Shown: positions 28,956 through 39,423 of the stretch, piece by piece
Layout: the number at the start of each line of letters is the position of its first letter
Numbering within the stretch: position 1 is the first letter of the stretch
Notes under the pieces: model-generated
Told to the model about the DNA's origin: nothing
Databases searched by the model: none
Seen by the model: only the letters and a program-made list of their open reading frames with translations
Made by a program: the position numbers and the translations under genes
NCBI RefSeq assembly: GCF_933775445.1
Contig: NW_026089408.1
Coordinates: 29,365-93,364, forward strand
Origin: Argentina anserina
Taxonomy: Eukaryota; Streptophyta; Magnoliopsida; Rosales; Rosaceae
Length of the DNA stretch: 64,000 nt
Direction: 5' to 3'

Positions 28956-30452
28956 GATACTCAGTTTGAAAGAAACACACGCCCACACTGGAAACACTCT
29001 CAAATTCAATAGAAACTCGCATCAGAAAGGCTTACAGAAAGATACTCAAACGAGAATTGAAAAGATACTCAAATTGCAATAGTAAACATACTCAAACGAT
29101 AGAAAAAGACTCAGTTTGAAAGAAACACACGCCCACACTGGAAACACTCTCAAATTCAATAGAAACTCGCATCAGAAAGGCTTACAGAAAGATACTCAAA
29201 CGAGAATTGAAAAGATACTCAAATTGCAATAGTAAACATACTCAAACGATAGAAAGATACTCAGTTTGAAAGAAACACACGCCCACACTGGAAACACTCT
29301 AAAATTCAAAAGAAACTCGCATCAGAAAGGCTTACAGAAAGATACTCAAACGAGAATTGAAAAGATACTCAAAGTGCAATAGTAAACATACTCAAACGAT
29401 AGAAAGATACTCAGTTTGAAAGAAACACACGCCCACACTGGAAACACTCTCATATTAAAGAAAAACTCGCATCGAAAGCCGTTCAGAAATATACTCAAAC
29501 GAGAATTGAAAAGATACTCAAATTGCAATAGTAAACATACTCAAACGATAGAAAGATACTTAGTTTGAAAGAAACACACGCCCACACTGGAAACACTCTC
29601 AAATTCAATAGAAACTCGCATCAGTAAGGCTTACAGAAATATACTCAAACGAGAATTGAAAAGATACTCAAATTGCAATAGTAAACATACTCAAACGATA
29701 GAAAGATACTCAGTTTGAAAGAAACACACGCCCACACTGGAAACACTCTCAAATTCAATAGAAACTCGCATCAGAAAGGCTTACAGAAAGATACTCAAAC
29801 GAGAATTGAAAAGATACTCAAATTGCAATAGTAAACATACTCAAACGATAGAAAGATACTCAGTTTGAAAGAAACACACGCCCACACTGGAAACACTCTA
29901 AAATTCAAAAGAAACTCGCATCAGAAAGGCTTACAGAAAGATACTCAAACGAGAATTGAAAAGATACTCAAAGTGCAATAGTAAACATACTCAAAAGATA
30001 GAAAGATACTCAGTTTGAAAGAAACACACGCCCACACTGGATACACTCTCATATTAAAGAAAAACTCGCATCGAAAGCCGTTCAGAAATATACTCAAACG
30101 AGAATTGAAAAGATACTCAAATTGCAATAGTAAACATACTCAAACGATAGAAAGATACTAAGTTTGAAAGAAACACACGCCCACACTGGAAACACTCTAA
30201 AATTCAAAAGAAACTCGCATCAGAAAGGCTTACAGAAAGATACTCAAACGAGAATTGAAAAGATACTCAAAGTGCAATAGTAAACATACTCAAACGATAG
30301 AAAGATACTCAGTTTGAAAGAAACACACGCCCACACTGGAAACACTCTCATATTCAAGAAAAACTCGCATCGAAAGCCGTTCAGAAAGATACTCAAACGA
30401 GAATTGAAAAGATACTCAAATTGCAATAGTAAACATACTCAAACGATAGAAA

Positions 30453-30494
30453 GATACTCAAATTGCAATAGTAAACATACTCAAACGATAGAAA
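30453..30494 (+). repeat. 42-bp intra-monomer duplication, copy 5
   Basis: 1539 bp after copy 4; it defines the short HOR derivative. Confidence 0.9.
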
Positions 30495-31922
30495 GATACT
30501 CAGTTTGAAAGAAACACACGCCCACACTGGAAACACTCTCAAATTCAATAGAAACTCGCATCAGAAAGGCTTACAGAAAGATACTCAAACGAGAATTGAA
30601 AAGATACTCAAATTGCAATAGTAAACATACTCAAACGATAGAAAAAGACTCAGTTTGAAAGAAACACACGCCCACACTGGAAACACTCTCAAATTCAATA
30701 GAAACTCGCATCAGAAAGGCTTACAGAAAGATACTCAAACGAGAATTGAAAAGATACTCAAATTGCAATAGTAAACATACTCAAACGATAGAAAGATACT
30801 CAGTTTGAAAGAAACACACGCCCACACTGGAAACACTCTAAAATTCAAAAGAAACTCGCATCAGAAAGGCTTACAGAAAGATACTCAAACGAGAATTGAA
30901 AAGATACTCAAAGTGCAATAGTAAACATACTCAAACGATAGAAAGATACTCAGTTTGAAAGAAACACACGCCCACACTGGAAACACTCTCATATTAAAGA
31001 AAAACTCGCATCGAAAGCCGTTCAGAAATATACTCAAACGAGAATTGAAAAGATACTCAAATTGCAATAGTAAACATACTCAAACGATAGAAAGATACTC
31101 AGTTTGAAAGAAACACACGCCCACACTGGAAACACTCTCAAATTCAATAGAAACTCGCATCAGTAAGGCTTACAGAAATATACTCAAACGAGAATTGAAA
31201 AGATACTCAAATTGCAATAGTAAACATACTCAAACGATAGAAAGAGACTCAGTTTGAAAGAAACACACGCCCACACTGGAAACACTCTCAAATTCAATAG
31301 AAACTCGCATCAGAAAGGCTTACAGAAAGATACTCAAACGAGAATTGAAAAGATACTCAAATTGCAATAGTAAACATACTCAAACGATAGAAAGATACTC
31401 AGTTTGAAAGAAACACACGCCCACACTGGAAACACTCTAAAATTCAAAAGAAACTCGCATCAGAAAGGCTTACAGAAAGATACTCAAACGAGAATTGAAA
31501 AGATACTCAAAGTGCAATAGTAAACATACTCAAAAGATAGAAAGATACTCAGTTTGAAAGAAACACACGCCCACACTGGATACACTCTCATATTAAAGAA
31601 AAACTCGCATCGAAAGCCGTTCAGAAATATACTCAAACGAGAATTGAAAAGATACTCAAATTGCAATAGTAAACATACTCAAACGATAGAAAGATACTAA
31701 GTTTGAAAGAAACACACGCCCACACTGGAAACACTCTAAAATTCAAAAGAAACTCGCATCAGAAAGGCTTACAGAAAGATACTCAAACGAGAATTGAAAA
31801 GATACTCAAAGTGCAATAGTAAACATACTCAAACGATAGAAAGATACTCAGTTTGAAAGAAACACACGCCCACACTGGAAACACTCTCATATTCAAGAAA
31901 AACTCGCATCGAAAGCCGTTCA

Positions 31923-32465
31923 GAAAATAAGAAAAGAAAAACATAAGTAAAAGATAATTCATTCGAAATTCATGTCTTAATCTAGACAATTGTTGTCTTA
32001 AAAAGACACATGTAATAGATGAGCTCAACTAGATTAGGAAAGTTTCTAATTTGCAAAAAGGAAACTTACTAGAATAAGTAAGTTACTAGAACAAGGAAGT
32101 TCATTTAGGAAAGTTTCGTAATAAGAGTTTGAGTTCAAGTAGGACTTTCCAAAATGGTACGTTTCCTAGTCTAACAAGGATTCCTAATGCAATCATGACT
32201 CTCAAGATATCGCCAATGCGACCAAAACGTAGAAAGATGAAGACTCCTAATTCAACTAGGTTTCCTAGTCCTATAAGGATTCCTACTCAAACTAGGACTC
32301 TAGACCAATTCTTCGTTTTAAACTCGTTTAAGCACAAAAACACATCCATAACCATCCAAGACTCCTATTGTGACTCAATGACTCGATATTACAACAATAA
32401 GGGTTAAGCAAAGTACAAATGGAGGTAAAAACATATTAAGAACGTAGCACAAAGTGCTCCTATCA
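31923..32465 (-). mobile_element. 3' LTR remnant (543 of 1888 bp)
   Basis: Matches 42335-42877 at a constant offset of 10412 bp with no difference that I could see. Read on the minus strand it starts TGATAGGAGCAC at 32465, the proper LTR start, but stops after about 543 bp. The TATA box, which in the 5' LTR lies about 800 bp from the LTR start, and all R and U5 sequence are therefore missing. The break joins satellite (...CCGTTCAGAAA) at a shared GAAA (31923-31926). A + frame of 92 codons in both LTR copies is repeat sequence, not a gene. Confidence 0.92.
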
Positions 32466-32480
32466 ACTACCCCACACTTG
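32466..32480 (-). other. Polypurine tract next to the 3' LTR
   Basis: On the minus strand CAAGTGTGGGGTAGT directly precedes the LTR start TGATAGG. This G-rich stretch is in the position required for the plus-strand primer of reverse transcription. It is not a pure purine run, but GTGTGGGG-type tracts are usual at this place in Athila elements. Confidence 0.75.
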
Positions 32481-33307
32481 GCTTTTGCTAGTCCCTTAGC
32501 AAAACAAAACAAAACAACACAAAACACTATTGCCCCTAAATGATTGTCTCAGAATCTCAAAACACATAGCTTTCAAGTTTAAGCATTTGAATGTAAGCAC
32601 ATAAATTCCAAGTTTCATAAACATGTTTCATAGTATGAATAAGTAAGAAATGAGACAATAGGCACATAACATGTTTAGTCAATCCAATCCTCCTCACAAG
32701 GCATACTCTCTTCTTTTCACTCAGATTCATGGTTATGATTCACACAAAAGTATATGCAAGAGGAAGGATAATAAAGCATCAAATAGCCTGCATATTTCAT
32801 CAAATGAAAGCACTTTGTGAATAACAAAAGGAAAACCTCATTTAACAACTAAGTGCACAAATGGACCAAAACCATATGCTCAACTCTTGTGATCGTCTCC
32901 ACAAACCAAGATTTGCTCATTTTAAGAATCATTAGGATCATTTGATAAGGGTGAATGGTTAGGCTTAGCTAAAGGCATGGAATATCAAGGAATCACAAAG
33001 GTAATCCTATAGACTTAGCAGAGTAAACACCATCCTTATGACACCACACACCATCAATGGCCAAATATAACAAGTTGGGCCCAAACATCATTTTAACCAC
33101 AAAGTGAACATGGACAAAGGTCAAATAAACTTTTTTAGACCTTCAATTCAACTCAACTCCAAATCACAAATGGAAGACAACATCTTTTCTTTCCTTTTCA
33201 TGTATTGCCGATCTCATCATTTTTTCATTCATCATCATTTTTTCCTTTTCTTTTTTTTTCGGCATTTGCTTAAAAGCTTGTTCATATTTTCTTTTCTCAT
33301 GTCTTCC

Positions 33308-33318
33308 ACCCCACACTT
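33308..33318 (-). other. Internal polypurine-tract-like motif
   Basis: AAGTGTGGGGT, identical over 11 bases to the core of the tract beside the 3' LTR (32469-32479), followed on the minus strand by GGAAGACATG. Confidence 0.5.
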
Positions 33319-34031
33319 ATTTCATGCATCATCACAACATCATCTCAAAAATAGTTCTGCCAAGTCTATAGGACAAGGTAGAGATAACTATACTAAGCAT
33401 GGAGATAATATAGGTGATGAAGAAAAGGCTCAATGTAGGCTCAAATGGGGTTCAACTAAGGGGTCCCAAACAGGGCACATATAGGGATACATGGCTGTTT
33501 GGCTAAAGTGGTGGTAATCCTAGAAATGATCCATAAATCCCTTTCAAAATCAGAGCATTTTATGACTTAAAAGTTTCAACAATCACAAAAGATGAGTTCT
33601 AGTAAATTCTAGAGTCCATTAAAAGCTATGGCACATAGTCATTGAATATGCAAAGAATAATGAGGTTCACAAAACAATCACGAAATTTCATATTATCACT
33701 CAAGAAGAAAGCATATATAGGCTCAAAAACTCACAGGTTGTTATGGACTTAAACTAACCAAACATGTATGTCATATTGCATTCAATCAACTCTCACATGT
33801 TCATACCAACTCCACATTATCAATGAAACTTACAATTCAATTCTTATGAAATGCAAAACCATCATCTATGCATTTAGAGACATAATCATCCTAGACTTTA
33901 GGGGCATCCTAAGACTCAAAACAACACATTTTTTTTCGAATTTTCTAACATTTTTACGAATTTTTTTCTTTCTTTTTCGTTTATATCATGAAATCAAAGC
34001 AAAAATCAGCAAACAACGATCATGCAACCCT

Positions 34032-34042
34032 ACCCCACACTT
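34032..34042 (-). other. Internal polypurine-tract-like motif downstream of pol
   Basis: AAGTGTGGGGT about 220 bp after the pol stop, in the minus-strand context GAGGACAATGTAATTTTC then TAAGTGTGGGGTAGGG. It also shares the following TAG with the real tract. Confidence 0.5.
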
Positions 34043-34203
34043 AGAAAATTACATTGTCCTCAATGTAAGCTCAATAATCAGAATGTAATTCATAAGTAGA
34101 GAATAAGATCACACATCAATACATATACAATTCAACCATAAGAGTGAAGGGATAAGAAAATGCAAACTCCCGTAGACGACTCCTCCACAGGTACGGTTGA
34201 AAT

Positions 34204-34226
34204 GGGTTGCCTCCCATGCAGCGCTT
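34204..34226 (-). other. Conserved-looking 3' UTR block after pol
   Basis: Minus-strand AAGCGCTGCATGGGAGGC followed by AACCC, about 40 bp beyond the pol stop. From memory, closely similar blocks follow pol in many plant Athila-type elements; its role is not known to me. It can form only a short GGG/CCC stem. Confidence 0.4.
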
Positions 34227-34262
34227 GAGTTTTAAAGTCTCTCAGCCTAGACTCTCTCATGC

Positions 34263-37200
34263 TCATACATCTGTTGGCGCATCTCTCACACTCGTCTCCT
34301 CATACGTGTGCTCCTCAAAAGGTTCAAAGTAGGGCTTAAGTCGATGCCCATTCACCTTGAATGTCTGACCTGTTTTGTCACTTTTAATTTCAATAGCACC
34401 ATGAGCAAACACATTAGTAACAACAAATGGACCAACCCAACGAGAACGTAATTTTCCAGGAAAAAGTTTAAGTCTAGAATGGAATAAAAGAACTTTTTGA
34501 CCAACTACAAACTCTTTCCCACGAATCATCTTGTCATGATAAGCTCTCGTTTTCTCCTTGTAAATCCATGCAGCATCATAGGCGTCATTTCGTATCTCCT
34601 CAAGCTCATTGAGCTGCAATTTCCTATGAAGACCAGCTGCATCCTTGTCCATGTTGAATGTCTTCACCGCCCACCATGCTCTGTGCTCTAACTCCACTGG
34701 AAGGTGACATGCCTTCCCATACACCAATCTGAATGGTGACATCCCAATAGGCGTCTTGTACGCAGTCCTGTAGGCCCATAATGCATCATCTAATCGATCA
34801 CTCCAATCCTTCCTTGTTGGACCTACAGTTTTCTCCAGAATTCCCTTGATCTCTCTGTTGGACACTTCTGCCATGCCACTTGTTTGAGGATGATATGGTG
34901 TCGAAACCTTGTGGGTTACTCCATACTTCTTAAGCAATGCCTCAATAGTCCGGTTGCAGAAATGAGAACCTCCATCACTTATCAAAACTCTTGGTACTCC
35001 AAACCTGCAAAATATGTTAGTTCTCAAGAAACCTGCAACCACTTTCGAATCATTAGTTCGGGTGGCCTTTGCTTCCACCCACTTCGACACATAATCAACA
35101 GCTAACAAGATATACAAGAAACCTCTAGATGAAGGAAATGGACCCATGAAATCAATGCCCCACACATCAAAAATTTCGACAATTATAATGGGGGATAAGG
35201 GCATTTGATCTCTCTTACCAATATTACCAGTCTGTTGACACCTATCACAAGAAACACAAAACAAATATGCATCCTTGAAAATAGAAGGCCAATAGAAACC
35301 ACATTCCAACACCTTTAAAGCTGTTCTACGAGGCCCAAAATGACCTCCACATGCCTCACTATGACAGAAGTTAAGAATCGACCTATGCTCATTCTCTGGG
35401 ACACATCTCCTAATGACTTGATCACTACATTGTTTCCATAAATACGGTTCATCCCAAATATAGTATCTAGCCATTTTCTTCAATTTAACCTTATTAGCAT
35501 GCGAAAGTGTACTAGGAAAATCCTTAGTAACTAAATAATTGACAATATCGGCATACCAAGGCACACTTACCTCTATCCCAAAGAGTTGCTCATCTGGGAA
35601 AGTCTCACGTAGTGGCTCTCTTTCCTCATCTCGCACGATCCTACTCAAATGATCAGCCACCACATTCTCACTTCCCTTCTTGTCTCGAATCTCAAGGTCA
35701 AACTCTTGAATCAATAGAATCCATCGGATCAATCTGGGCTTAGCATCCTTCTTTGTCATCAAATACCTTAAGGCTGCATGGTCAGAATACACAACAACTT
35801 TAGAATGCAAAAGATATGATCGAAATTTGTCTAAAGCAAATATTACAGCCAAAAGTTCTTTTTCCGTAGTCGAATAATTCATCTGGGCCTCATTAAGAGT
35901 CCTAGACGCATAGTAGATCACTACGGGCTTCTTTTCTCTTCTTTGGCCCAACACCGCCCCAACTGCATAATCCGAAGCATCGCACATCAACTCAAAGGGC
36001 AGGTTCCAATCCGGAGGACAAATGATGGGTGCACTAGTCAACAACTCCTTCAACTTTACAAACGCTTTTTCACATGCATCATCCCATATGAACGGCATAT
36101 CCTTCTGCAATAGGGTACACATAGGTCTCGCCACCATGGAAAAATCCTTGATGAATCTCCTATAAAATCCTGCATGACCAAGGAAAGAACGAACCTCTCT
36201 CACAGTTGTGGGAGAGGGTAAGTGATGCACAATATCAACCTTAGCCTTGTCTACCTGAATACCCTTAGCAGATACAATATGTCCCAAAACTATCCCTTGA
36301 TTAACCATGAAGTGGCATTTTTCCCAATTAAGCACAAGGTTAGTTTCTACACACCTTTTCAATATTAACTCTAAATTCTCTAAACATGCATCAAAGTTTT
36401 TACCATAAACACTAAAGTCATCCATAAAAACTTCAATGATATTTTCGATAAAGTCAGAGAAAATAGCAAGCATACATCGCTGAAACGTACCTGGTGCGTT
36501 GCACAACCCAAAGGGCATGCGTCGATATGCAAAAGTGCCAAATGGACATGTAAATGTCGTTTTCTCTTGATCTTCCGGATGAATGCATATCTGGTTATAG
36601 CCACTATACCCATCTAGAAAACAAAAGAACTCGTGCCCGGCTAATCTTTCCAACATCTGGTCCATGAACGGCAAAGGCATGTGATCCTTGCGTGTTGTAG
36701 CATTCAGCTTCCTATAATCAATGCACATCCTATGACCGGTCACCAACCTCTGGGGTACTAACTCATTCGCTTCATTTTTCACAACAGTCACCCCACTCTT
36801 CTTAGGCACAACTTGCACTGGCGAAATCCACCGACTGTCCGAGATGGGATAGATCACTCCACAATCAAGCAGCTTGATCACCTCATCTTTCACGATTTTC
36901 ATCATTGGTGGGTGCAATCTCCTTTGAGCATCACGTGTAGGCTTGGCGCCATCCTCTAATAAGATCCTATGAACACAAGTTGTAGGGCTGATTCCCTTGA
37001 TATCCGCCAAAGTCCATCCAATAGCAGTCTTGTTCCTCTTAAGCACATCAATCAATCTAGCTTCCTGCTGCTCACTCAGCGTTGATGACACAATAACTGG
37101 TAGAGTATCATCCTTTCCAAGGTACACATACTTCAAATGATCTGGAAGCTGCTTCAAATCTAACTTTGGGGCCTGAACCACAGATGGTAACAATTTGTTA

Positions 37201-37352
37201 GTGGAAATGGGAATTGACAAGAAAGAGGGATACCTTTTGAACGGTTGAGCTTCAAGCTCACAAAGAATTTCGAAAATCTTGGGCTCAAGATCAGCCCACT
37301 CCTCTCTTGGGACACGGTCCCCATGCTTGTCAAATCCGGCCCCTTGCTCCAT
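34263..37352 (-). CDS. pol: Athila Pol: reverse transcriptase, RNase H, integrase
   Basis: 1029 codons from the first Met, uninterrupted. It copies the element RNA into DNA and integrates it. Residues 1-200 are the protease-RT linker and RT N-terminus. The RT core includes CIDYRKLN (about 210-217), the catalytic D in CFLDGYSG (about 247) and FMDD (309-312). RNase H shows D458, E497, D524 and D567 in CDASDY, TTEKEL, YSDHAA and ADHLSR. Integrase has a zinc-binding region (H664, H671, C702, C705) and a D734, D793, E829 triad with 35 residues between the last two, as in DD35E enzymes. A GPF-type C-terminal region ([18 protein letters not shown], about 951-968) follows; there is no chromodomain. 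Met1 is only the fifth codon after the gag-protease UAG in the same frame, so Pol is probably made as a Gag-Pro-Pol readthrough product rather than from this Met. Confidence 0.95.
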   Translation of the reverse strand: MEQGAGFDKHGDRVPREEWADLEPKIFEILCELEAQPFKRYPSFLSIPISTNKLLPSVVQAPKLDLKQLPDHLKYVYLGKDDTLPVIVSSTLSEQQEARLIDVLKRNKTAIGWTLADIKGISPTTCVHRILLEDGAKPTRDAQRRLHPPMMKIVKDEVIKLLDCGVIYPISDSRWISPVQVVPKKSGVTVVKNEANELVPQRLVTGHRMCIDYRKLNATTRKDHMPLPFMDQMLERLAGHEFFCFLDGYSGYNQICIHPEDQEKTTFTCPFGTFAYRRMPFGLCNAPGTFQRCMLAIFSDFIENIIEVFMDDFSVYGKNFDACLENLELILKRCVETNLVLNWEKCHFMVNQGIVLGHIVSAKGIQVDKAKVDIVHHLPSPTTVREVRSFLGHAGFYRRFIKDFSMVARPMCTLLQKDMPFIWDDACEKAFVKLKELLTSAPIICPPDWNLPFELMCDASDYAVGAVLGQRREKKPVVIYYASRTLNEAQMNYSTTEKELLAVIFALDKFRSYLLHSKVVVYSDHAALRYLMTKKDAKPRLIRWILLIQEFDLEIRDKKGSENVVADHLSRIVRDEEREPLRETFPDEQLFGIEVSVPWYADIVNYLVTKDFPSTLSHANKVKLKKMARYYIWDEPYLWKQCSDQVIRRCVPENEHRSILNFCHSEACGGHFGPRRTALKVLECGFYWPSIFKDAYLFCVSCDRCQQTGNIGKRDQMPLSPIIIVEIFDVWGIDFMGPFPSSRGFLYILLAVDYVSKWVEAKATRTNDSKVVAGFLRTNIFCRFGVPRVLISDGGSHFCNRTIEALLKKYGVTHKVSTPYHPQTSGMAEVSNREIKGILEKTVGPTRKDWSDRLDDALWAYRTAYKTPIGMSPFRLVYGKACHLPVELEHRAWWAVKTFNMDKDAAGLHRKLQLNELEEIRNDAYDAAWIYKEKTRAYHDKMIRGKEFVVGQKVLLFHSRLKLFPGKLRSRWVGPFVVTNVFAHGAIEIKSDKTGQTFKVNGHRLKPYFEPFEEHTYEETSVRDAPTDV

Positions 37353-37364
37353 AGCTAATTGCTA
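37353..37364 (-). promoter_or_regulatory. Leaky stop context UAG CAA UUA between gag-protease and pol
   Basis: On the minus strand the gag-protease frame ends GAA GCA UAG and continues in frame CAA UUA GCU AUG GAG into pol. UAG followed by CAA UUA matches the UAG-CAR-YYA readthrough signal established for tobacco mosaic virus and relatives. Seen directly: one stop codon, the same frame on both sides and no other stop. Inferred: a small fraction of ribosomes reads through, setting the Gag to Gag-Pol ratio. Confidence 0.8.
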
Positions 37365-39401
37365 TGCTTCCAACGTTTCTGACATAACCTGTGCAATAGA
37401 TTCAACAACATCAATAGCAAAGCACGAGTTAAGGTCAGAAACTGGGTATTTCATAGCCTCAAAAACATTGAAACTGATAACATCTCCATCAAATTCCATT
37501 GATAAACTCCCATTGGCCACATCGATGCATGTCCTAGCAGTTCTCATGAACGGTCTCCCCAAAAGCAGTGGAGTTGTCTCCAAGGGTGATACCTCCATGT
37601 CTAGCACATAAAAATCTGCAGGGAAAATAAGGTGACTGACCTGCACAAGGACATCCTCAACATACCCCTTAGGGTACTTGTTAGATCGATCAGCTAATTG
37701 AATAATCACGTTATCATTCTTTAAAGGTCCTAATCCTAGTGATTGATAAACATTATAAGGCATAACATTTATTGAAGCACCTAGATCAAGCATAACATTT
37801 TCAAATAATGTGTTACCAATTTTGCATGGGACGGAGAAACTTCCGGGGTCCTTCATCTTAGGGGGTAGCTTCCTTTGGATGACAGCTGAAACTGTCTCAT
37901 TCATTTTCACTACCTTCTCCTCCCTAGTCTTCCTTCTTGAAGTGCAAAGCTCCTTAAGAAATTTCGCATACTTTGGAATTTGCTTGATGCACTCCAACAA
38001 AGGAAGGTTAACTTCCACCTTCCTAAAGACTTCCAATACCTCCTCATCTGATTTATCCTTCTTGCTCTTTGCAAACCTAGAAGGGAAAGGTACACACAAA
38101 ACAGGATTAGTGTTAACTAAATCACTTGAGTTAGGAGTTGTACCTTTGGGTGCATCATGGGGCGGCACCATCTCCTTCTTGGAGGTAGCTGGATCCTTCT
38201 CCAAGTCCATCTTCATAGGAAATTCGTCACTTTCTTGCTCATGGGCCATATGGGCCTTCTTTGCAACACTTGGGCTCTCCTTTAGCTCAAGCCCACTCCT
38301 TGTTATGATAGCTTGGGCTTGCTCATTTCTTGGGTTGGGTATGACACCACTAGGCAGCTTCCCTTGCTCAGAGAATCGGCCCATGAAGTCCACTACCTGG
38401 CCCATATGCGTTTTCAGCTCCGCAATGTCCTTGCTATTTGCTTGTTGACCCACCACCAAAGTTTGAGTAACGGTGTTCAACTGACTTTGCCCAGCAGCTA
38501 AGGATTTCAACAACTCATCATAATTCGGAGTAGCAGCCACATTTGGAGGTGGTACATTGAGTAGTGGAGCTTGTGGTCTAAACAAACCACCCGGACGAGG
38601 CCCAAATTGCATTTGATTCTGATGTGGCCTTAGTACATTTTCATTGTTGGACCATCGAAAGTTAGGATGATCACGTAGGCCAGGATTGTAGGTATTTGAA
38701 TATGGGTTGTACCTCTGACCTCCTTGATAACCAAGGGCATTGACTTCTTCATACCCTCCATTAGATGCAACTTGAGGACACTGATCAGTAGGGTGCCCCT
38801 CCGTACATATCCCACAGACTTGAGCTCCACTAGACTTCATGAAATGGCTCATCATCTTGGACAACTTGTCGACCTTGTCCTCTAGAGCAGAGTTCGAACT
38901 GGAGTGAGTCTCATGCACCTGCCTTGTAGCACTTGCAGATGTCCCAAACTGTTGGTTGTTCATTGCTCTCTTTTCCAAAAGATCTTTTGCCATGACATTG
39001 CTCTTGTCCAAGAACGATCCACCAGCAGCTGAATCAAGGAACTCCCTTTCCATTTGTAGAAGGCCTTCATAAAAGTATTGAAGGAGTAGACCTTCCCTAA
39101 TGCCATGAGCTGGACATGATGCTATAAGAGACCTGAATCTCTCATAGTAGTTGTAAAACGACTCATCGGGGCCTTGCTTGATACCGGTGATCTGCTTCCT
39201 TATGTGAGTAACTCTTGAAGATGGAAAATACTTGGATAAGAATTCGTTCACCATAGTGGTCCAAGAAGTGATCCTACCAGCTGGCACCTCAAATAACCAT
39301 TTCTGAGCACGGTCCTCCAACGAGTAGGGAAATGCTCGCATCTTCACAATCTGAATGTCTGCTCCTCTTGGGCACATAGTCTCACAGTTGAATTGGAACA
39401 A
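37362..39401 (-). CDS. gag-pro: Gag (main part) with zinc knuckle and aspartic protease
   Basis: 679 codons from the first Met; the frame is open further upstream to 39470, so the listed start is only the first Met after the frame break and not the native start. Residues 1-140 hold the capsid-like gag core (MRAFPYSLEDRAQKWLFEVP, FLSKYFP, SFYNYYERFRSLIASCP). A zinc knuckle CGICTEGHPTDQC (196-208) has the CX2CX3HX4C spacing seen in Athila. A Pro/Asn/Gln-rich linker follows (about 215-350), then a charged linker. The protease has DLGAS (539-543) and the flap-distal LLLGRPF (613-619). It packages element RNA in cytoplasmic particles and processes the polyprotein. It ends at a UAG that is in frame with pol. 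Confidence 0.9.
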   Translation of the reverse strand: MFQFNCETMCPRGADIQIVKMRAFPYSLEDRAQKWLFEVPAGRITSWTTMVNEFLSKYFPSSRVTHIRKQITGIKQGPDESFYNYYERFRSLIASCPAHGIREGLLLQYFYEGLLQMEREFLDSAAGGSFLDKSNVMAKDLLEKRAMNNQQFGTSASATRQVHETHSSSNSALEDKVDKLSKMMSHFMKSSGAQVCGICTEGHPTDQCPQVASNGGYEEVNALGYQGGQRYNPYSNTYNPGLRDHPNFRWSNNENVLRPHQNQMQFGPRPGGLFRPQAPLLNVPPPNVAATPNYDELLKSLAAGQSQLNTVTQTLVVGQQANSKDIAELKTHMGQVVDFMGRFSEQGKLPSGVIPNPRNEQAQAIITRSGLELKESPSVAKKAHMAHEQESDEFPMKMDLEKDPATSKKEMVPPHDAPKGTTPNSSDLVNTNPVLCVPFPSRFAKSKKDKSDEEVLEVFRKVEVNLPLLECIKQIPKYAKFLKELCTSRRKTREEKVVKMNETVSAVIQRKLPPKMKDPGSFSVPCKIGNTLFENVMLDLGASINVMPYNVYQSLGLGPLKNDNVIIQLADRSNKYPKGYVEDVLVQVSHLIFPADFYVLDMEVSPLETTPLLLGRPFMRTARTCIDVANGSLSMEFDGDVISFNVFEAMKYPVSDLNSCFAIDVVESIAQVMSETLEA

Positions 39402-39423
39402 GGTGAGATGTTGATTAGGATCC

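Larger units (their letters stand above)
15950..28970 (+). repeat. HOR family marked by a 42-bp duplication: about 2886/3034-bp unit, four copies
   Basis: Type B frames repeat as 16158/19194, 16907/19943/22828/25714, 17656/20691/23576/26462 and 18553/21587/24473/28705. Spacings are about 3035, then 2886, then 4232 bp. The 2886-bp unit equals 19 monomers plus the 42-bp insertion; the 3034-bp unit has one more monomer; the 4232-bp interval contains a further 1346-bp duplication. Shared private variants (GATACTAAG, CAGTTAGAAAG, CTCACACGAG, CACACTCCCACAC) confirm copy identity. Confidence 0.78.
28900..31922 (+). repeat. Derived 1539-bp (10 monomers + 42 bp) HOR, about two copies
   Basis: Frames at 29346, 29945 and 30244 recur 1539 bp later at 30885, 31484 and 31783. 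Private variants recur too: CTCATATTAAAG (about 29452/30991) and GGATACACTC with AAAAGATAG (about 30039/31578). This is a shortened descendant of the 2886-bp HOR and directly flanks the retrotransposon. Confidence 0.75.
1392..31926 (+). repeat. Satellite array 1, 149/150-bp monomer
   Basis: A continuous head-to-tail tandem array of about 204 monomers (estimate from length), all in one orientation. A reference 150-bp monomer (type A) is 1392-1541, starting AGATACTCAGTTTGAAAG. Type B is 149 bp (for example 4987-5135); it carries TTCAAGAAAAACTCGCATCG and AAAGCCGTTCAG where type A has TTCAATAGAAACTCGCATCA and GAAAGGCTTACAG. Type C carries CTCTAAAATTCAAAAG, usually followed by CAAAGTGCAATAG, and often sits directly before a type B monomer. 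The missing base in B opens a recurrent 60-codon minus-strand frame that is a by-product of the repeat, not a gene. Monomer length is in the range usual for plant centromeric and pericentromeric satellites, and Athila insertions favour such regions, but nothing here proves centromere function. I do not recognise the family. Confidence 0.97.
32466..34262 (-). other. Non-coding 3' region where Athila env would lie
   Basis: About 1.8 kb between the pol stop and the 3' LTR. No minus-strand open frame of useful length is present. The longest open frames here are on the opposite strand (33104-33484, 33768-34088), are biased by poly-T tracts, and I do not consider them genes. The region is AT-rich and holds two internal copies of the AAGTGTGGGGT motif and a conserved-looking block at 34204-34226. 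Either env was lost or this family never had it. Confidence 0.7.

Noticed and set aside
1392..31926. CRISPR array
   Set aside because: The repeat is 149/150 bp head to tail with no spacers, and the context is a plant retrotransposon landscape.
32129..32407. 92-codon + frame present twice (also 42541-42819)
   Set aside because: It is duplicated only because both copies lie in the LTRs; low complexity and antisense to element transcription.
33104..33484. 126-codon + frame in the 3' region of the element (possible env)
   Set aside because: Wrong strand for the element; its hydrophobic look comes from poly-T tracts, and it overlaps a tract-like motif.
37810..38448. 212-codon + frame opposite gag
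   Set aside because: Antisense shadow of the gag-protease frame; no recognisable domain.
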